Below are positions 1-13,020 of a stretch of 64,000 bases of DNA, piece after piece; position 1 is the first letter of the stretch, and each line of letters opens with the position of its first letter. The stretch spans positions 496,001 through 560,000 of the forward strand of contig JARWMV010000233.1 of the NCBI GenBank assembly GCA_030998015.1, given 5' to 3'. Source of the DNA: Ceratorhiza oryzae-sativae. Its lineage: Eukaryota > Basidiomycota > Agaricomycetes > Cantharellales > Ceratobasidiaceae. A program made the position numbers and the translations under genes. A model generated the notes under the pieces. That model did no database searches, was not told where the DNA came from, and was given only the letters and a program-made list of their open reading frames with translations.

Positions 1-1
1 T

Positions 2-2238
2 AGGCCAATTTCATTGCGTTATCGGCCAAGGTTTCTGGGACTTGTTAGGGCAAGAGGGCCAGTGATTCGGCGGGGGCGTGGAGTCGCTCCGATGCTTGTG
101 CTAGTCGCTGAAAGTATGGTGGAACGTGTCATATGCTCGCCAGACGGTAGACGCATCGCGACGAGTTCCATTGACGATACAGTGTGTGTTTGGGATGCGC
201 TTACAGGAAAGGTAGTTGTTCGGTCACGGGAAGGCTATCCTGGCAGCGTCCGATGTATTGCATACTCACCAGATGGAGCATACATCGCATGTGGATGCGG
301 TGACGGTACAATTCGTATTTGGGATGTATCAATGGGGCGAGCAGTCAGCAAACCGATCAAAGGGCATGCAGGACCAATCAACTCCGTGACGTACTCGCCG
401 GATGGTGCATATATAGCGCCGGGGTCTGACGACTGTACTCTGCGCCTATGGGACGCAGACTCAAGGCAACCAATGGGACAATCTCCCCGACCTCATGGTG
501 GTTCAGTCACTTCACTGTCGTACTCCTCGGACGGCACGTATATTATATCAGGCTCCAGCGACTATACCGTCGGATGCTGGGATGCACAGTTGATTGGAGT
601 TATTGGGCGACTAGAAGGTCATGGCTCAAGGATTAGTTCTGTAGCGTGTTCACCCGATGGGGCGTACCTCGTGTCTGGGTCCTATGATCGCACCGTACGT
701 ATCTGGAATCCGAAAACTTGGCAGCCAGTTGGCCAACCTCTCGAAGGATCCACTGCACTAGTTACTTCTGTGGCATGCTCGCCTAATGGGGTACATATAG
801 TGTCTGGTTCGAGCGATTCCACGGCGTGTGTCTGGGACGCACACACGAGGCAAGCAATCAGGAAGTACAGTGGGGGACACACAAGTCCAGTCAACTCAGT
901 AACCTATGTTCTCGATGGTTCATGCATCGTTTCTGGGTCTGCAGACGGTACCGTCTGTGTTTGGAACACGCACACAATCCCAAACGCCCAAAACGTGACT
1001 GAAGGACACGCTTTTGGGCGTGTTGTTTCCATCGCATGTTCACCAGATGGTACGTACATTGCGACTGGATTTGCCGATGGCAGTATACGTACTTGGGATA
1101 CGCAAACAGGATGTCTGAGTTCCTGTTTCGAGTCGCTCCCTCCACATATGGTATTGGCACCCTGCTCATTGCCCCCCAGATGTTCATCGATGGCCTATTC
1201 ACTCGATGGGGCTTATGTGGCATACCGATTATGTGACGAACCCTATGTGCTACACATTTGGGATGCACGTACAGGAAAGGTGGCTGGTTTGTTGGCCCGT
1301 TGCAATATCAAGGCGGATAGCTCTGTCGTTACTTTGGGTCGTGTCTACTTTGCGGTGGGTGTTATTGATATCACCGAAGGTACTCAGGCTTGGATCCGCG
1401 AAGAATATACACTAGCCGATATGATCGAAGAGACTAAGGGTCGGGCTGGTCTCATTGCCTTTTACCCCCGGGATATCCTCGCCATATCTGATACCCCCGA
1501 CACATGCGAATGGACCCAATCTTTTGGGTTCGTTAGTGAATGTATTTGGATTCTGGAACTGCATGCGAAGGCACACATACGGGGGCAGGGGCCTACAGTT
1601 CACTCTGTAGCATACTCCCTTGACAAGACACAAATCGTTTTTGGGCTCGATGACGGCGAGATCGATGTAATAGACACAGAAACCCTGAAGAGTAAATTCA
1701 TCACTACAGTAGAGTTCAACGCACCTAAGCCTGTCTCAGCGATTGCATACTCACCTCAAGGCCGGTGCATATTATTCGGCTCTCATGACGGTATTATTCG
1801 CACCTGGGACCCAAAAAACGAAATGACCCATGGGATCTATTATATATTCTCTCCGGATACAGCAATAAGCTCTTTGGCCTGCTCCTTCGACGGCAAGTAT
1901 GTTGCCTTTGGTTCCAATCACGGGGAGATACAAATCTGGGACAGCCGCGCATTACTTGAGCCATATACTACCGAGACACCAGAATTCCTGTGTGAGTTGC
2001 TTATTTTCCATCTTGGCTTGATTCTTTAACCCTCGCATCTTTAGCTTGGAGCCTGAACGGGGATGGGTGGGTTGTTGCTAACGGTAAACGACTAGTATGG
2101 ATTCCAACCGAAATGCAGAATGACCACTTATATCCAGAGCTAGTGGCCGCGGTATGCACAAGAAAGGAATGGCTGGCTTTAGACTTTACAGCGGCAGCTC
2201 TTGGAGAAGATTGGACAAAGTGCCGTTCAGCAACGTAA
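2..2238 (+). CDS. WD40-repeat protein, C-terminal part (NLR-like), 5' truncated
   Basis: The reading frame is open to the left edge of the window, so the N-terminus (in this family often a NACHT ATPase domain) lies outside. At least twelve WD40 units are visible, with the recurring pattern S-P-D-G-x-Y-I followed by a G-S-x-D and ending in W-D or W-N (for example near 128-195, 260-320, 390-450, 650-705, 1040-1095, 1750-1805, 1880-1940). This fits two stacked seven-bladed propellers. Exon 1 ends at 1991; a 53-base GT-AG intron (1992-2044) leads to a last exon (2045-2238) of about 64 residues that stays in frame and ends at TAA. Fungal NACHT-WD40 proteins act in non-self recognition; that role is inferred here from the repeat architecture only. 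The neighbouring repeats are similar to one another, as in fast-evolving HNWD-type propellers. No NTPase motif is present in the window. Confidence 0.85.
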
Positions 2239-3025
2239 ACAAACGTTTCGACTGTCCACTTGGGATGCATTCATGATTAGTCCGTTTGCGGTATGGTGTT
2301 ATGATTACGATAGTTTTATAGTACGGTCTTGTATGGGTCCTTGCACCACCCAAATTTGTTTGTCATCTGAATGATCTAGGATTTGTCGTTTCGCCTCCCA
2401 CATGCGCAAAAGCCACTGTTGCGCGTGATTATGCATCCGTGCGTAATCACGGGAAATTTTAGTACGATGCAAGGCGCATATAGCGAAAAGAACGACTGGT
2501 CGCTTAAAACGCGACGGACCACTCCTTGCACCAGGGGACCACGTGCCTAAGCTTTGAGCCCATCGCGGCGCATCGACGCAAGGCAAATGGACGAGATTAG
2601 CACCAGCAGTCACGCCCAGCCCGTGTTGGTCATAATAAAGCAACCGGAACACCCGTTGGGATTACGGAAAATCCTAAATGCCTATGGAAATTAATCAACA
2701 TGCGCGAGCACCCCCTGCATACTTGAGTATAAAGTCGAGACATTTGGCTTCATGCTTGGGAAGTTTTACATATAGTGATGCAAGGAGTGATCCTGGTGCA
2801 AGGGCCCATACAAGACTGTAGCATTTTCTCACTTCAAGTTTTATTGGTTGGTCGTTATATATCGAGTATTGTATGATAAAAAGATTGCTGTTACAGCAAG
2901 AGTATTCTACAACCAGGCCACTTTCGAGTATATGAAATCTTTGACCGGGCCACACTCGTCAAGATATCGACCAAGATTCGATTGTTACATATTCACAGAT
3001 CGAATACATTACCACATGCATATCT
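2239..3025. other. Intergenic stretch with an inverted-repeat element
   Basis: I see no gene supported between the WD40 gene stop and the permease stop. Two unconfirmed minus-strand open frames (2305-2652 and 2695-2955) lie in it. The main structure is the pair of 27-base inverted arms at 2322-2348 and 2794-2820, listed separately. Confidence 0.5.
2322..2820. repeat. 499-bp element bounded by 27-base inverted repeats
   Basis: The left arm (2322-2348) and the reverse complement of the right arm (2794-2820) match at 25 of 27 positions. Both arms begin with TA at the outer edge and share the core GTCTTGTATGGG. Flanking TA is what a Tc1/mariner-type target duplication would leave, so a short non-autonomous (MITE-like) element is one reading. 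No transposase is visible inside. A shorter related motif, CTTGCACCAGG, also occurs internally near 2524 and, inverted, near 2790, so the arms may be part of a larger foldback structure. Confidence 0.55.
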
Positions 3026-5500
3026 TTACGACCGTTCCATCATTTCCATTCGTTCCTCCCCCTCTGTCGCAGCCCGCATATACCCAGCTTCGGTGCTCTT
3101 CCGTCCAAACAGTCCTCCTATACGATCTGCCATCCAGCGGACTGGTCGAGGTGCCGACAGTGGATCTTGTACGTAACGAGCGACCAAATAAAATGGGATT
3201 CCACATGCAATAAACACTGTTGGACAGAAGTTCATTAGCATTACTCAACGACCGACAGACGAGTTTATATACCAAATGCCGAGAGTGCTTCGAAAGGCGC
3301 CGCGAAGATAGGCATGAGCAGCAAGAACAAGGACACCTGATAGAACGTGAGGAGCAAATAAGGGTCGAGTTACAAGACAAACATACCCCCGAAAATATCA
3401 AAGGCGTAGTAAGGTATACCTTGTACGGTCGGGGCAAGCTAGGCTCTCGCACGCGCAAAACTATGAGTCCGACCCCAGTTAAGAAATAAAACGTCCACAC
3501 GGCAACCCCGACTGACATCATAGACAAGCTCAGCTAAATGTCAAGCAAAGAATCTTGAAAGCTCACCAAAGTTGATCATACTTCTGAATCCACCACCAAT
3601 GAGGATGAAAAAAAGTGTGACTGCAACCTGCAGCCACATAGCATTCATGGGCGTCTTTCGACTAGCGTGTAGACGACCAAACAATGAAGGTAGATAGCCT
3701 TCACGAGCAGCAGAATATATCAGCCGAGCCGAAGTGAACATTGAGGCTGTGGGTTGGTTGTTAGTCGATTGGCAGGTACTTAAATAGCAAAGGGGCGTAC
3801 AGTTTATAGCCCCGAAGCACGATATCGCCACCAAGCATGCAAAGATGATTGCTCCGATATTCCCAAACAGTTCTCTGCCAAAGTCTAGGGCAACGGTATT
3901 GCTTCGTGCCACTGTAGACTCTCCGCACACATACTTAATTATCGGCCAACGCCTAACATCGATTTTGTAGCTCACCTTAGTCAATACTGCAAAGTATGAT
4001 ACATTTGCAGAAATGTATAATGCCTAAGAGCCAAATTGAGAAATTTTTCACGTGAACACAGGAGGGTTAGGCTGACCATTACGGAAAACATGCTCAAGTG
4101 CACGACGCGCGGCAAATCGCGCTCGATGTTTTTCATTTCCGCGGCAACGTAGTTGACTTGGTCCCAACCATCAAAAGCCCTGTTGTAGTTGAGTATCCAG
4201 TCGCTTCAGGTGAAGTTATATCTCCGTACCATAATCCCGAGTACAAAGCAAGTGCAAAAGATGACGGGTTAGGGGACGTGCCAGCAAATATCGGTTCGGT
4301 CAGCGACGTCGACATTTTGCCTCTGAGTATTTGGATCGACCCAAGAACCGCAACCGCAATCTTCAAGACGTAGGTTGAGTCATCATCAGGGAGACCTCTC
4401 GTATCGAACTTACCAGAGACGAGAACTAGCAATATGTAAGCCGGCAGTACGAACCAGCAAACCTATGACACTCACCTTGATGATGGTAAACAGTAGGGCT
4501 GACCTCGTTCCGAGGTTTGGAGTAGCCACGCATAGTACTGCGACAATACAGACAGCAATCACGGCCGTGAGTTTAATTGCCCAGTGGGGAATAGCATCGG
4601 GCGAACTATCTGACCCTGTTGCATGGTAAAAGAGTCTAAACCCCAGAGCTGGTCAGACTAAGCACACAGCAGAGACAGGGATGTGCAAACCGATTGAGGT
4701 ACTCTCTAAAACAATGCCACGCGGTCAAAATATGAACGTAAATCTACCTGATATGCTACGTACCCGAAGATCAATGCTATGATTGCGTTTGAGCCTGGTT
4801 TAAGCACGCCGACGGCGGTCCAAGTGTATAGATATGATACGAGTGGATTGTACGCGTAGGCAAGGTACGCCTGCGCCCCTCCGTTGAGCGGGACCATCGT
4901 ACCGAGTTCAGCGAAGCAACTGATCCGAGCTTAATCTAGCACTTCAGAACGCATATGGAGAACAATCCTACGGACCTCGCTCCTGTCCACGCCAAAAGGG
5001 CGCTAGCAACCCATACGACTAAGCTCGCTCCGACAGACTCGGTGTTGGCTACGACGACGCCCGGTGCCGAACTGGATAACTCTCAAGTAAACATGGCTGC
5101 AGTCAGCCAAATTTGGATGGACTCACAATATACCAGACCCAATCTGGGCACCAACAACCAAGGCTACCCCTAAATTTGTAGTAATGAGCTTTACGCGCAC
5201 GAGAGTAGCTTGAGAGCGGAACCGACCGTTGGTGAATCCGATTGTCTTGGCAGGTGCAGCGTCTCCGGCGTCCCTCTCTGTTGTAGCCGCACTCAAAGAC
5301 AGGGGAAGGAGCTCCGGACGAAAATCGAAGCTGATGACGCTGCTTGCTGGACTCGACCGGCGGAGTCCACCAAGGGGATGCGTTGTTCGGTAGGGCGAGA
5401 GTGCGCTCCCCTGGCTCAGCTCAAGTTCACGCAGGGAGTCAACACTCGACCGGTTTTTGGGCGAGGCTGGAGAGTGGGGGGAACGTGAACGCGAGGACAT
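3026..5500 (-). CDS. Amino-acid permease, LAT/APC family
   Basis: A polytopic amino-acid/polyamine/organocation superfamily transporter, most like fungal L-type (MUP1/LAT-like) permeases that import neutral amino acids across the plasma membrane. It starts at ATG 5500 with a Ser/Pro-rich cytosolic tail of about 90 residues. Exon 1 ends at 5227, and exon 2 carries the TM1 signature V-V-G-A-Q-I-G-S-G-I; the next exon continues F-S-A-P-G-V-V-V-A-N. Later exons give I-P-L-N-G-G-A-Q-A-Y (about 4850), L-W-A-F-D-G-W-D-Q-V-N-Y-V-A-A-E (about 4160), F-G-A-I-N (about 3800), then S-A-R-L-I-Y-S-A-A-R-E-G-Y-L-P (about 3700), and a short basic tail ending at 3026. At least ten exons are needed, all joined by short introns without breaks in conserved blocks. 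The substrate cannot be fixed from sequence. The gene appears intact. Confidence 0.88.
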
Positions 5501-6279
5501 GGGCGTAGTCGTAGAGTTGGAGACGACAGTTCAGAGACTGATCGAAGCTAAGCGCGCATGACCGAGGTAACAGATACACCCTTTCAGGATTTGAGCGCAT
5601 CCAATATATTCTATGGAAAAATACATCGTAGAATGTGACCCGAAACACCAACCCGCTCTCCCGTGAAGAAGCCAAGGGAGAGCGGCAAGCATACGGGAGT
5701 CCTATAGGACGAACAGTAGCTTTTGCGACCATAAAATGAAGGCTAAACGCGAGGAGAAGGCGTTGCCTAGAGTGTTGAGATCGCGGAATTAGACAAATTC
5801 ACTAACATCTTGCTGAGACTCTGTGGTAGATCTACACATCTATATATATTTGTCACTACTAGCAATGTGAATGTGAGTGTGGGAGTAGGAAGCTGGTGAG
5901 GAGCACCTACCTAAAGTCGTACACGACACCCCATACGACTAATCAATAAGAACAAATACAATTCTAAGATGTCCCCCGCGTGTGAACCACACCCACCTTA
6001 TTCACCAGTCTCGCGACATGAGGTAGACGAGGCAAAATTAGCACGGGTAGAGAAGAGTTGATCTGGCTCATAAGAATGAACGAAACGCTGTGGATCGCAG
6101 CGAGACGCTAAAGTGAACAGAGCGTTATTCGGACTCCCAGATCAAGGACGTGTTGAAAGGGGTAAACTTGGTTTTGAACAAATTGGAATTAAAATTACAA
6201 CAGCTGCTAGCGTTCGGTTAGCCAGGTTGTAAGCACAGCGAGGCGACCAACTCACCAACTATGGAAACAAAGTAGACAA
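5501..6279. other. Intergenic region, no gene seen
   Basis: Upstream region of the permease and downstream region of RPT3. Only short overlapping open frames occur and none resembles a known protein. No repeat stood out. Confidence 0.5.
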
Positions 6280-7905
<1,626 letters not shown>

Positions 7906-8004
7906 ATTCAATTATCGACAATTCTAAGGAAAACTAAGGCAACAATGTGGTGGAGATGAGGTAGCGGTCGCGTCGATGGGGTGACGCGTTCCGTGAGAGT
8001 CAGT

Positions 8005-8010
8005 CACGTG
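8005..8010. promoter_or_regulatory. CACGTG E-box upstream of RPT3
   Basis: Palindromic CACGTG preceded by T (TCACGTG), 100 bases upstream of the RPT3 ATG at 7905. This is the core bound by Cbf1/USF-type bHLH factors in fungi. The same core recurs in other promoters of this window; function is inferred. Confidence 0.35.
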
Positions 8011-9253
8011 GTTAGGCTTTGGCGCTAGCAGGACTTGCTGTATGCGCATTCAGGGAGCCAATACCGTTTTCCTTTCAAAATACTTGTCAACGGGCGATTC
8101 GCACCGAATCAATGCCCAGGCATAATGATAAATAGCTCATTTTGTTTGTCTATTTCGCACTGAAGTCTGACATTATTTCCATTCCATCATTGCCTGACAA
8201 AAATGCCCATCCTCTTGCTTGTTGATTACTTATAGCGCCATCCTAGACACTAGCTGAGTATATCTTTAATAAATCTCCCATTTTATCTAAGGATATTCAC
8301 AAAGGATAAGCAGTAGCACCCTTTTGGGGCCTTGGGCGGCTACACATCGCTTGGCGCTGGGATCTGGACACCCCTGTTAACCCCTCCTCCCCAGAATCCC
8401 AATACGTTCAAAAATGACGATGCCATCGCGCATACGTACCGTTTCAGTTGCAGGTCCCGTGAATGTGATGTAACGAGTTTGCAAACAGTCTGACAAACGT
8501 AAAGCCGCAGTCTTAGGTCAAAGGTGGGGAACGGTGTCATCGTTCGTGCATCCGCAGCAGTATGGTTCAAAAATATCATCAATGATCCGTAAGCAAAAGG
8601 CGAGCATCCCTCAATATTAATTCCTGGCTCATACTGCTAATCACCTTCAGCAAATTGATCACACTGGTCGAAATTTGCACCTGATAAAATAGAAACGTCA
8701 ACAACCTTTACTATGTTGCTCTACGAGCGCAGATCTGGGACCCCACTCGAACTCCTCTGACCCCATGCTCTTGGCAGAGTCATTAACGAACATATCCCCA
8801 TCGTAGCTTCTGCGCGCTATCGGCCCCGCTATTTTTTGACTCTCCGTTTGGGGAAAAATACACGTCAATAACAGTATACACATTTCGACCACCGCTACTC
8901 GGGGCCAGTACACGTAGAATATCCCTATCCTCTGTTCGTTTCTAGATGATTTGCCTCTGTGCAAGGTGCGCCAAGTGGCGGTCTGGCATCGAAATACCGA
9001 TGCACCCGCACAAGGGGTGGAAACAGCAACGCTAACCATGTTGGAGATGCTGCTTGACCGACTGCCCCGTTTTCAGACCAACCTTGGTCTGTGCGTGGGC
9101 TAGCCGAATGAGATACACAATCTAGCTCTCCATGTCGGATGCACCTTAACTCGGGCACCACTTGTCGCGAGCACTGGACACCCTCAATTCCGAGCGCACA
9201 TTCGATGCAACTTCCTCCGACCCAGGTTGGGACGAGTCCTGGATCCCGGGCCC

Positions 9254-9670
9254 GAGCACACCTGCGTGGGCGAACTCGAGCATAGCGTCAAATACGACAT
9301 CTTGGGGTTAGTCGTTGACAGACGTAGCCTGTCTTGTTGGCTTATGCTTGCTACTATCACAATGTGACTCGACTATCATTAGGCTTTGATAAGTATAGCT
9401 GACCTTGACAATGGACTCTCCCCGGAATTCTGATGGGTTTCTGAATCTCTGACTCTCCACCTGCCTGTGTTTTCTTCTCGTTTCAATCTCGTTACATATT
9501 GGGGCTAGAGCCAAGCCTCGGCCGAAGGTGTCTGTGCAACTTAGCTCGACCTCAAACCTCGCTCTTGTATATCTTTCTGCAGGTTTGTCTGCGTGAATTT
9601 CAAACAAAGGAAACTTGAAAATCCAGTCAAGTGCTCACGCAGTTTCAGTAAATTTGAGCAAAAAGACACC
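9254..9670 (-). repeat. Dispersed repeat copy A (partner at 28510-28926)
   Basis: The reverse complement of this stretch can be followed by eye along the plus strand at 28510-28926. Shared landmarks in the same order are GTGAG..CTTGA.TGG.TTTTC, a GCAGAC block, CTTGGCTCTAGC, CAAGGTCAGC, CTTATCAAA, GTAGCAA.CATA.GCCA and CTATGCTCGAG. In the best 47-base block 38 positions agree (about 81 percent). Both copies lie in gene-poor DNA. Copy A contains an open frame, copy B has stops in the matching frame. A degraded gene family or old transposon fragment are both possible. Confidence 0.6.
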
Positions 9671-9998
9671 TACAGTTACAGCACTTTATTGGTCGTTGCC
9701 TCGCATGTTTCACTCTCCTGATGAAATTCCATTATAGACTATCCCAGATCTAAATTGCGGGCATAGCCATACTTACTTGCCTAAAATGCTGTTGCTTACG
9801 GCTTATCGTACATTAGTCTACCGACTTTGTGACTCTTGTGTCGTCTCTGGGTTACAAATCTGTACCCCGCATTTTTTGATTGGCCTTTTACAACCGTGGA
9901 TCCAGCAAGCAGGGTAACCATACCTGTTGGCTTTAATCAACATTTAAATCATTCAGTAATCTATTCTACCAGAACGAGATCCAACATCGGCTATCGAA

Positions 9999-12683
9999 CT
10001 AATTAATGTGCCAGTCAAGCTTGTCGGCCCACTTGCCGGGCAAGAGCTCAGAGATTTGCTCAACGTCCTTGTCCCCTCGGCCAGAGAGACACTATATGCG
10101 GCAAGTCGTCAGAGACTCGATCGAACCGAGGCAAATTGAAACGCACCATAACCACGTCATGGTCTTTTGGAAGTGTCTTGGCTATCTGAACTGTACCCCA
10201 AACGGCATGTGACGACTCGAGAGCTATGTTAATGTGTTAGCAAGTTGACTTGTCTTCAGATATCCTAGGTTCGACTTGCCAGGAATGATACCCTCCAACT
10301 GGGTGCACATCCTGAAACCCCTCAGCGCCTCCTCATCTGTCGCAACAATATACTCTGCACGACCCGAATCCTTCAACCATGCATGCTCGGTCCCACGCCA
10401 GGGTAATCTAATCCGGCACTGATCGAGTGCGTCTCGGTAATTTGGCCACTCGGGCTCTGGAGCAAGTACGTTCGTACGCCGTGCAGGACACCGGGAACAC
10501 CCAACGAGAGCGTTGCGCTGTGGTGCTTAGTGTCCACACCTTCACCGCCTGCTTCGACACCCACGAGCCTCACGCCTGGCTCGTTGACGAAGTCGTAAAA
10601 GGTGCCAATCGCGTTGGATCCACCGCCAACGCAGGCGACGACCACGTCTGGTAGCTTTTCTCGTACTTCGGCCATTTGGGATTTAATCTCCCGACCGATG
10701 ATTCGTTGAAAGTCGCGCACGATGGTTGGGAAGGGGTGTGGGCCGATCGCAGAGCCGACGAGGTAGTGGGTAGTTGAAAGGTTGGTGACCCAGTCTCGCA
10801 TGGCGTCGTTGATGGCATCTTTGAGCGTCTTGGAACCCGAGTGGACTGGGACGACCTAGACGTTCGGTCAGAGGGTTGGATACTTGGCGAGAGACCCGAG
10901 GGCATACCGTAGCTCCGAGCATACGCATACGGAAGACGTTCAACGCCTGGCGGCGGACATCTTCGGCACCCATGTACACAACGCACTCCATACCGAAGCG
11001 AGCGCATACGGTCGCAGTGGCAACACCGTGTTGACCAGCCCCGGTTTCTGCAATAATGCGCTTCTTTCCAATACGGCGGGCAAGCAGAATCTAACAAATC
11101 GACACATGAGTTCACCAAATTTAAATTTAAAAAAAAGCCTGTTTACTCACTTGTCCAATCGCATTGTTAATCTTGTGCGACCCAGTATGGTTCCTGCACC
11201 CGTATCGTTAGTCGTATTATCCAAGCCAAATTTGAACAAACTAACAGATCCTCTCGCTTGAACCAAATCCTTGCACCGCCCGTAGCTTCTGTCAAACGCT
11301 CGGCATAATACAACTTGCTCGGTCGGTTCATATAGCCATAGAACCCCTCGAATTCTTCCCAAAACTTGGGATCGTTCAGCGCCGCCTTGTGCGCCTCTTC
11401 AAGTTCAACTAGACAATCGACCAACGCTTCGGGAACGTATTGTCCTCCAAATGCACCGAACCGTGCAGGGAGAACAGTAGGCCCCGTCACCTTGAGGCAT
11501 TGACTCCATTCGCAACCTGCCCCAGGGGATCCGCTTCGGGAACCGGGAGCGCCGGCGATACTGCCGATGCAGGTCTTTGAACCACGCGCGGTGCGGCAGG
11601 TTTACCTTGCGCGGTCAGCTCGGCGCAGTAGTCCTGAACGGCTTTCGGTGCGTCTAACCCAGCGTTTTTGATCACAGAGACGAGTCGACTCCCGACTACA
11701 ACTCCATCCGCGCCCGCGTTGTAGACCGTCTCGAATTGCTCACGCGTGGCGACACCAAAGCCCACGGCGAGTGGGACTGGAGTATATTGGCGTACTCGAG
11801 CGATGATATCAGGGAGTTCGGTGTTGATGGCAACGTTGGCTGCTGAACCGGTTGTGCCCATCTGTATAACGTTGTAGTTCCACACTTGATGGAAGAGCGA
11901 CGGGAACATACCTTGGAAACGATGTAGATGAACGTATCTGCTATGGACGCGAGGAACTTGACCCGAGCCAACGACGTCGACGGCGCAATGAGCGGGACAT
12001 ACGAAATACTCGATCACTTTGTCAATACCCCCTCGTTCAATAAAGTCTCGAACAAAAAACACTTACTCCTCCTTGGTGCAGATCTCGCGAAACTTGATCG
12101 CCTCCTCGGGCGGCAGATCGACCATGATAAACCCATTCGCACCGGCCTCGTGCGCATCCTTGACAGCCTTTTCCTCGCCATAGGCAATAATGGGGTTATA
12201 GTACCCTACCCGATCACACGCATATAATCAGTGCCAGCTCACTCGCTTCCAAAGACTCATGACTCACCCATAAGAAGCACGGGTGCTGTGAGACCTCTGG
12301 CCCGAGCATCGCGCACGTATTGCAAGACCTCGTACCCAACATCATTGTTCAGCGCAATCTGCAAGCGCAAGAGCGACTTAGTCTAGATTCGGTCGGACAA
12401 TAAGAACACAAAGGTCCCACGCACGGTGTTCGAGTCTTGGATGGCAGGTCCGTCAGCAATGGGATCGCTAAACGGCATCCCAAGCTCGATGACATCTGCC
12501 CCGCCGGCTTGCATCGCAAGCATGATGTCGACGGTCGCATCCTTGGTTGGATATCCACCCGTCACAAATGTGACAAACGCTGCAGTTCCCTGCCATCGCT
12601 GCTTCAGCGCAAGCTCATCGCAAGAGGTATTCACTCACCTGCGCTTTCTTGTCTGCAAACGTACGCTTCAAAAGTTCAGTCAT
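9999..12683 (-). CDS. TRP5: Bifunctional tryptophan synthase (alpha-beta fusion)
   Basis: Catalyses the last two steps of tryptophan synthesis: indole-3-glycerol phosphate to indole (alpha domain) and indole plus serine to tryptophan (beta domain, PLP-dependent). The order alpha then beta on one chain is the fungal arrangement. Exon 1 runs 12683-12639 and the next exon begins at 12589 after a 49-base intron. The alpha half shows [10 protein letters not shown] with the catalytic Glu and Asp. An Ala/Pro-rich linker sits near 11620-11500. The beta half starts with [15 protein letters not shown], has the PLP lysine in N-H-T-G-S-H-K-I-N (lysine codon at 11174-11172), the phosphate loop G-G-G-S-N-A-I-G, and C-L-S-G-R-G-D-K-D near the end. 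It ends W-H-I-N-stop at 9999. No break is seen. Confidence 0.95.
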
Positions 12684-13020
12684 GTCGAGGGACGGAGCGA
12701 ATGTTTGGCTGAATGAGCTGGCCTGGTCGAGGTTTTATGCTGGCCAGGAATAATAAGCGTTTTTTGGTCAGGTGGAGTCAGGAAATTGTGGGTCGGCCGA
12801 TCTGATTAGTCATCCGATGGAGATCAATGGGCCGGTGCTGACGTCTTGTCGAGCTGATACCGTTCACCCAAGAAATGACATTATTATTCAAATATGAGTA
12901 CACCAATGGGATGGAGACGCGCATGGAATCAAAAAGGCCGCATAGCACAAAAAGCAGAAAAATCGTCCAAGAACAACAGCATAGCAAGCCAAGTCTGAAC
13001 CTTGAAGAGCACTGTCGGTC
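12684..13020. other. Intergenic, TRP5 upstream region
   Basis: 337 bases between the TRP5 start and the stop of the next minus-strand gene. No coding or repeat signal recognised. Confidence 0.5.

Larger units (their letters stand above)
7906..9998. other. Gene-free region containing repeat copy A
   Basis: A 2.1-kb stretch between RPT3 and TRP5 with no gene I can support. It holds the RPT3 upstream region (CACGTG at 8005-8010) and, on the minus strand at about 9254-9670, one diverged copy of a repeat whose partner is at about 28510-28926. A minus-strand open frame of 99 codons at 9308-9607 lies within this copy. Confidence 0.55.

Noticed and set aside
2305..2652. Minus frame with L-L-Y-Y-D-Q-H-G, possible FunK1-type kinase relic
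   Set aside because: The resemblance is limited to a short stretch, no kinase motif follows, and the interval lies in the inverted-repeat element.
10570..11118. 182-codon minus frame inside TRP5
   Set aside because: Out of frame with the tryptophan synthase beta domain, which is fully accounted for.
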